From Gammaproteobacteria bacterium (GTDB taxonomy: Bacteria > Pseudomonadota > Gammaproteobacteria > Chromatiales > Chromatiaceae), in NCBI GenBank assembly GCA_020445405.1, contig JAGRGQ010000038.1, forward strand, positions 1 to 38,139: a stretch of 38,139 nt of DNA, in the 5' to 3' direction. A program made the translations under genes and the position numbers. How positions within the stretch are numbered: position 1 is the stretch's first letter; each line of letters starts with the position of its first letter. Positions 33,337 to 38,139 of this stretch are shown piece after piece. Under the pieces are notes generated by a model that saw nothing but the letters and a program-made list of their open reading frames with translations, was not told where the DNA came from and ran no database searches.

Positions 33337-33704
33337 CCGTTGCTTACGACCACGCCGAAAAAAATTCCGGACCGGTTGAATATCTCAACCGGTGACTTAT
33401 TGCTGCCGCTCTCCGGTACGTGACAGCGGCACGTCAATCGATCCGGCAGAGCCGATCGTCATCTGCGGATCGAAAAACGGAACGCCATGCGCAGAAACCC
33501 GGCTAATCCGCTCAGGAAAACGGTCTTGGAGCCTTAGGGACGAAGTGGTTCGCTCATGCAGTTATCGAATGATCCTGCAAGGAGAATAGAGTCAGCGCTA
33601 TGGTTGTATTGCAATTTCTTTGCGCCGGCCGACATGGACGGAATTCGATACCAGGCTCCAGGAATGGTTCAAATAGACTGATGCGCTGCATCAATGGCAA
33701 GTTG
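33337..33704 (+). terminator. Intergenic region with a hairpin after ald
   Basis: 368 bp with no supported gene. A perfect 9-bp hairpin ACCGGTTGA (33371-33379) / TCAACCGGT (33385-33393) lies 34 bp after the ald stop, but no T tract follows, so it may be a terminator or an RNA stabiliser. The rest shows no coding signal. Confidence 0.4.
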
Positions 33705-36692
33705 TCATTTCCCACCTCCTTGCTTCGACCCCTTGGCGCCACCCAAGATATCAATAAGTCCTTTGACCGGCGCGGTGACCGTGCTTTCTATTTTTTCACG
33801 GAGGCCCTGTTGACTACCGCTGTACTCTCCGTTGATAACAGCCTCGCAGAGGTTTTTCTCATCGGATCCCAGAGAGCCGAAAAGTAGCACCAGGGTTGCG
33901 GGATTGGATACGCCGACGGCGAGCTTTCCCAGGGTGAGCAAGTTATCGGCGGTAACGGCATCATACCTGGGATTGGCTAATGTACCAGTGATGCGGACCG
34001 GTGTGTCGATAGTCACCAGGCTGGCTTTCCTTGGTTTGGGCTGTAACTGTGCCATTAGTTTTTCCGAGGGCAACGCAATATCCAGAAAGCCGGTGAGTAT
34101 CGTGTTTCTCGTATCAAATACGATTCCCTCGCTGCGCAATGAACCGGATTCGAGTTTGAACCGTGCCGCCAGGCAATTGAGATAAGTCCTGGTCTGGCCG
34201 TTTAAATTACTGGGCAACAGAATCTTCGCCAGGTCTCCGCCCCAGAATGACAACAGTTGGTATGGCATCTCGCCTTTTCCGCCGCTGATCCAGGCGTGGC
34301 CGTTTCCGTTTGCAACCAGCTCGGGCAACCGCTTCCCATGGCCTTGTAACGCCAGCTTGATATCGACCCGACCTTTGACGTCACTGGTGATATTGAGTGC
34401 CTGGAGAAGATCACCGTAGTCAAGCCCCGTGAACGCGGCATCAAGCTTGATTGTCGGTACGCCAGTCTGACTCCCAACTTCAGCGTGGATGTCCGCACCA
34501 GCCAGATAGGATGATTTGACCTCAGCATCCAACGACAGCAAGTTGTCTTTGGCTTCAGCCGATACGAGATAGGTGCCCAGATTGTTGCTGCCATGCAGGA
34601 GCTGTTCGATATTCAACTTGATCTCGGCATTCAGTGCATTAAGAAACGCTGTATTGATCGCCAGGTCGGGAAGCAATCGGTCGGATTTTACGGGAGGCTG
34701 CTCCCGGAGTGTTGTCTGTCCGGACCCGATAAAATCAATGACCTGAAGAGGATTTGCACGCAAGTGGGCAGTGATGCGATTTTTATCGCCGGTAAGCAGA
34801 ATATTGCCGTCACCCTGAATGCGGCTTTGCCCGATACTCATCGTCGCCTCGATAATCTGCAGTTTCTGTTCGTTTCCCGTCAATTGCAGCGTCGCGGCTA
34901 TCGGCCCTGTATCGGGAAATCGCGCAACAGCGAGTTCACCAAGACGGTCGAGACTTTCGGCATTTATCTGAATCTGTGCCTGGTACCTTGGCTTGCCCGA
35001 CTCGTAGTGGTAGCTACCGTCGGCAACAATCTGAGTGGTCTCCGTACTGAGCTTCAGCTTTATCGGTTGAGGTTTTGTCTTGTCCAACAACTGCACCAGC
35101 GTGCCTGCCTCGAGCCGAAGATTGAGCGGGCGGCCTTCAAAAACGCCGTTTGCATCCAGAGACAATGTCCGGGTTTTGGGTTCAAGCCTGGCGTGCAATT
35201 GATCGATGGTCAGAGGAACAGGTTCGACCTTATCCGAGGCGAGTACAAGATTGGCTTTTTCAAGCTCCCAATCGAGATTGTCCACCGCAGAAAGCGCGGA
35301 CTTCCGCGCTAACCTGCCCGAGAGATCCAGCTGCATCCGGTCGATCGTTCCCGACGCGGGTTGTTTGGCAAAACTGAATTGAAGTAAATCCCCCAACCGT
35401 ATCTGACCGGCTGCAACCTGCAGCCGGTATGACGGCTGCGTAGCCAGGCTATCCAGGTGAAGGGTGGCTTCCACCCGGTCCGTAAAGGCCGGTTGTGCCC
35501 TCAGACTGACATCCAGCCTGCCTTTACTCAGGGTGGAATTCCAATACAGATCTGTAATCCGATTGCCCCGGAGTGTGAGTTCTTCAACGCTTAGTTTTAT
35601 TTCGCCATCAACCGCTGCCAGCCGTCGCAGTGACGTTGTTGGCTTTTCAGCAGAGGAACGGGCGGAGGACATATTCCGCCGGCTCACGGGAGTTGACCAC
35701 AGGCTCTCCGGTAACCGGTTGATGCGCAGGTCGGCTTTGATGTGGGGGCGCGTTCCCACCGTTTTCATCAGCAGGTCCCCGGCAAGCCGGATTTCCCCCA
35801 GGGAGGCCGAAATCTGTCTGAAATGCTGCGCCTTTTGGTTGCCGGTGAACACCGCATCCAACCTTACCACTCCCGGTACAGGCCAGTTCATCCCCAATAC
35901 CGAGCCCAGCCTGGACAGATCACCTCCGCGCAGCTTCACTCGCAGATTGGTATCGGTGTTCCTTAACGGCCAACCCACGGTACCTTCAGCAGCGAGCTGG
36001 ATATTCGCAGCATTCAAAGTGGCACTGAGGGGAAAGGCGGCCCCTCCGGACTGGGTGACGGTCTCCATGTTGCTGTCGATATTCAGTGTGACGCGTTCTC
36101 CGTTCAACACGGCTGCGATCTGTGCCTGAATACCGGTTCGGGGGTCGATGCTCGCAAAGGCTGTTGTCAGATCCGCAACGAAAGAGGACTCATCAGCACG
36201 ATCAAGGGAGAGATGAATATCAGATAGTGAGAGCGTTTTGATCTCGGGCATCGGGAATCCGGCAGCATCCTCCCGCCCGGGCGCAGTCGTAAAGATCCGC
36301 CAGTTTTTCCGGCCTGCCGCATTTTGCTCGAGGTTGATTGTCGCGCCAGCTATCTGCAGCGTTGGAAGCCGGATGCTGCCCCGGAAGAGGGCAATGAGAT
36401 CCACGCTGACCTGAATATGCTCGATTTCAATCAGCTGTGGAACCTTCGCCCATGGGGCGTTGGCCAACGTGACCCGGCTGGCGGTCAGGTGTGGCTGAAA
36501 TGAGGGTTCCAGATGGAAAGCACCCTCGATCTGAAACTGCCGGCCGGTAATCAGACTGATTGCCTGCGTCAGCGGCGCCTGCACCAGCGAGGGCTGGAAA
36601 ACAACCAGCATGAACGGTAACAACAACAGCAGCAGTAAGGCAACAGCCAGATAGCTGCTGAAACGTATTATTTGTCTAACGCGAAGTTGCAC
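33705..36692 (-). CDS. AsmA-family protein, 995 residues
   Basis: Starts with GTG at 36692 (MQLRVRQIIRFSSYL), a single N-terminal membrane anchor (YLAVALLLLLLLPFMLVVF), then a long periplasmic beta-rich region. The N-terminal AsmA motif appears as ITGRQFQIEGAFHLEPSFQP, then SRVTLANAPWAKVPQLIEIE. The C-terminal AsmA-like part ends with RITGTLANPRYDAVTADNLL and a basic tail. Family members (AsmA, YhdP, TamB-like) form hydrophobic grooves that bridge inner and outer membrane for phospholipid transport. Which subgroup this belongs to is uncertain. It is convergent in direction with ald and stands alone. Confidence 0.88.
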   Translation of the reverse strand: MQLRVRQIIRFSSYLAVALLLLLLLPFMLVVFQPSLVQAPLTQAISLITGRQFQIEGAFHLEPSFQPHLTASRVTLANAPWAKVPQLIEIEHIQVSVDLIALFRGSIRLPTLQIAGATINLEQNAAGRKNWRIFTTAPGREDAAGFPMPEIKTLSLSDIHLSLDRADESSFVADLTTAFASIDPRTGIQAQIAAVLNGERVTLNIDSNMETVTQSGGAAFPLSATLNAANIQLAAEGTVGWPLRNTDTNLRVKLRGGDLSRLGSVLGMNWPVPGVVRLDAVFTGNQKAQHFRQISASLGEIRLAGDLLMKTVGTRPHIKADLRINRLPESLWSTPVSRRNMSSARSSAEKPTTSLRRLAAVDGEIKLSVEELTLRGNRITDLYWNSTLSKGRLDVSLRAQPAFTDRVEATLHLDSLATQPSYRLQVAAGQIRLGDLLQFSFAKQPASGTIDRMQLDLSGRLARKSALSAVDNLDWELEKANLVLASDKVEPVPLTIDQLHARLEPKTRTLSLDANGVFEGRPLNLRLEAGTLVQLLDKTKPQPIKLKLSTETTQIVADGSYHYESGKPRYQAQIQINAESLDRLGELAVARFPDTGPIAATLQLTGNEQKLQIIEATMSIGQSRIQGDGNILLTGDKNRITAHLRANPLQVIDFIGSGQTTLREQPPVKSDRLLPDLAINTAFLNALNAEIKLNIEQLLHGSNNLGTYLVSAEAKDNLLSLDAEVKSSYLAGADIHAEVGSQTGVPTIKLDAAFTGLDYGDLLQALNITSDVKGRVDIKLALQGHGKRLPELVANGNGHAWISGGKGEMPYQLLSFWGGDLAKILLPSNLNGQTRTYLNCLAARFKLESGSLRSEGIVFDTRNTILTGFLDIALPSEKLMAQLQPKPRKASLVTIDTPVRITGTLANPRYDAVTADNLLTLGKLAVGVSNPATLVLLFGSLGSDEKNLCEAVINGEYSGSQQGLREKIESTVTAPVKGLIDILGGAKGSKQGGGK

Positions 36693-37521
36693 GTAAATCG
36701 CTCTATGTCACCTGCCGGATCGATTGATGAGCTGACAACGATCGAAGTGCGCGAAAAAGGGGGCCGAGGAAAATAACCCCTCCCCCCACTGCTGCAGCAC
36801 AAACGAAAATAAAAAAGTCTTTATCCTCAGAAAGTTGATACGATTCAATTACGAAAGAACAGTTACAAACAGGGAGAAACGAGCCTCTTCGCATACTAAC
36901 ACAGTCCCGCACAACTCCTCGAACTGCGCCCGGGACAGGAATTTCCAATCCCGGCCAATCGACACCAGTGGGAGCGGAAACTGCAAAAAAATGGCGGGAA
37001 CAATTCATGTCGATGCTCAGCAATGAGGTAAGACTTCGGTTTAACGCGCCATTGGGTGGGCCTTCCCGGACTGGATGCTGTCTGCCTGCGGTTGCAACAT
37101 CGGGTGTCTTGAATAAGTCTACCAGTGCGTAACGGAGAGTGCTGTAGCCGTGCCTCCGGGCACAGTCGTGACAGCGCTGATAATGTCATTGCCTCTGACA
37201 TCGGTCTGTTGGTGTTGTCTAATGTAATTTATGCACAAACGGTAATTGGCCTCATTCAGCCCGACGACGATAAAAACAGTATCGTGCTGCTGGCCGGACC
37301 GGGGAAAGATGGGCGATATCCCTGGAGCGCTCCGGTAGCCGGGATGAATCGGGCGGTGCATTTAGGAACCGGTGTTTCCTGCCTCCCTTTGAATCGTGGA
37401 AAGCAAGTATTATCATCCTCCTGGGATGAAAGAGATATAGCCTGATGCGATGGCTCCTTTTCCCGGGCGCGACGCCCTGACAGGGCGCAACGAAACACAT
37501 CTTGATATTTTGGGGGTAGTG
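36693..37521. other. Long intergenic region, no supported gene
   Basis: About 830 bp. Two frames (36703-37023 minus and 37125-37445 plus) exceed 100 codons, but neither has a ribosome site nor a recognised sequence. The minus one has one hydrophobic stretch near its end, just before the AsmA start. I regard the region as largely non-coding. Confidence 0.3.
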
Positions 37522-37896
37522 ATGATCTGCAGAAATGCATTAACAAGGCTGGTTGGTGTTGTTGCGTTGGTGTGTGTTGTAGCGCCAGCCTGTGCAGGCA
37601 ATGTGTTGTTTCTCAAAAATAGCGCCATATCGAAAATGAATGATGCGGATCTGGATTTGTTCCGTTCCACTGCGCGCAATGCACTGGACTACACCGCGGA
37701 TGGTGAATCACGACGCTGGGAAAATACCGAGACCGGCGCCAAGGGAGTCTTCACCCCCCTTTCCACCTTCGACAGAGACGGCGCGCTGTGCCGCAGACTC
37801 GAAACCTTCAATGAAGTCGGCGGAGTGGCGGGGCGTGCTGTCTTTGATTTCTGTCGCCAGGCCGATGGCACGTGGAAGGTTCCGCCGGAGAATTGA
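37522..37896 (+). CDS. Exported surface-antigen-like protein (17-kDa/RT0821 type C-terminus)
   Basis: 124 residues from the ATG at 37522, preceded by GGGGGTAG; an upstream in-frame start at 37450 is unlikely. A signal peptide is present (MICRNALTRLVGVVALVCVV, cleavage near APACAG). The mature part has the compact domain of the RT0821/Lpp0805-type surface proteins: LDLFRSTARNALDYTADGES, then WENTETGAKGVFTPLSTF, then LCRRLETFNEVGG and DFCRQADGTWKVPPEN, with two cysteines that could pair. It is probably periplasmic or outer-membrane attached. Function is unknown. Confidence 0.8.
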   Translation: MICRNALTRLVGVVALVCVVAPACAGNVLFLKNSAISKMNDADLDLFRSTARNALDYTADGESRRWENTETGAKGVFTPLSTFDRDGALCRRLETFNEVGGVAGRAVFDFCRQADGTWKVPPEN

Positions 37897-38036
37897 CGCC
37901 CGGCAGCCACCGGGCTCCGGGCCTGAATTTTTAATATCAGGGAGCTGAAAACCGTCCGGTAAGCCCTGCTCTCCGATCCGGATTCGGCCATCGTTGCTGC
38001 TTCACTCCCGACGGCTAATCGATCGCAAAGAAAAAA

Positions 38037-38062
38037 TCCCCGGCTCCTTTCGGGGTCGGGGA
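38037..38062 (-). terminator. Rho-independent terminator (minus strand)
   Basis: TCCCCG (38062-38057) pairs with CGGGGA (38042-38037), followed on the minus strand by TTTTTT (38036-38031). This would terminate the gene entering from the right edge. Confidence 0.7.
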
Positions 38063-38068
38063 TAAAAG

Positions 38069-38100
38069 AAAACCCCGCCGGAAGTTCCAACAGGGGTTTT
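38069..38100. terminator. Bidirectional terminator
   Basis: AAAACCCC (38069-38076) pairs with GGGGTTTT (38093-38100). The plus strand continues GTATTT and the minus strand CTTTTAT, so it can serve both the surface-antigen gene and the minus-strand gene at the edge. Confidence 0.65.
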
Positions 38101-38104
38101 GTAT

Positions 38105-38139
38105 TTAAAGCCTGGCAACCAGGGCTTCGCAGAGCTCAG
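38105..38139 (-). CDS. Possible C-terminus of a gene entering from the right
   Basis: The minus strand reads ELCEALVARL then TAA (stop at 38107-38105), directly followed by two terminator hairpins. Ten codons are too few to identify the protein; the terminator position is the main support. Confidence 0.4.
   Translation of the reverse strand, partial: ELCEALVARL

Noticed and set aside
33392..33589. 65-codon frame after ald
   Set aside because: Begins inside the ald hairpin and has no ribosome site or protein-like composition.
36703..37023. 106-codon minus-strand frame just before the AsmA gene, with a hydrophobic stretch
   Set aside because: No ribosome site, odd composition in the first half, and no family resemblance; not strong enough to call.
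37125..37445. 106-codon plus-strand frame
   Set aside because: GTG start without a ribosome site, unrecognised sequence; possibly chance.

Overview
The window looks like chromosomal DNA of a GC-rich gammaproteobacterium. The evidence is the gene content: GreB, BolA, a PpnN-type nucleosidase, an RsmE-like methyltransferase, GcvR, a 17-kDa-type surface antigen and a small membrane protein resembling DUF6394. A Chromatiales-like, possibly sulfur-oxidising, relative is a guess from overall resemblance, not something the sequence proves. I see no rRNA, no convincing tRNA, no CRISPR array, no prophage and no insertion sequence. The genes are compact, with several short-gap operons and convergent pairs.

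Left third (1-15517): a truncated RND/MMPL exporter preceded by its TetR regulator, which has a clear autoregulatory promoter-operator; a divergent CHAD-domain protein; a minus-strand run of a small membrane protein, a two-RCK potassium channel-like protein and greB; a Nudix CoA-pyrophosphatase-like hydrolase; bolA; an RsmE-like 16S rRNA methyltransferase divergent from a Rossmann/DUF2520 protein; an unrecognised 339-residue protein; an AlkA-type DNA glycosylase convergent with a Pth2-type peptidyl-tRNA hydrolase; a DUF4399 secreted protein; ppnN; an MFS transporter; and a ferredoxin-NADP reductase with a palindromic operator candidate.

Middle (15518-21804): a repeat-rich intergenic region, a SpmA-SpmB-like fusion membrane protein, a small cysteine-containing protein, about 1 kb with little coding signal, a LEA-like lipoprotein, a SpoIIAA-like STAS protein, a YiiX-like permuted papain-fold protein, and a 45-codon histone-H1-like KPA-rich gene with its own strong promoter.

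Right half (21805-33336) is the most coherent block. On the minus strand are gcvT-gcvP-gcvR-like-sdaA (without gcvH), a sodium:alanine/glycine symporter, a universal stress protein and an XRE-cupin regulator. Then comes an Lrp/AsnC regulator divergent from alanine dehydrogenase. Together these suggest uptake and catabolism of glycine, serine and alanine to pyruvate, one-carbon units, NADH and ammonia, under at least two dedicated regulators. A perfect match to the E. coli Lrp consensus lies in the lrp-ald intergenic region. An identical 10-mer lies upstream of both the XRE-cupin gene and uspA.

The right end (33337-38139) holds a large AsmA-family protein, about 830 bp of mostly silent DNA, a small exported surface-antigen-like protein, a double terminator, and apparently the last codons of a minus-strand gene entering from the right.
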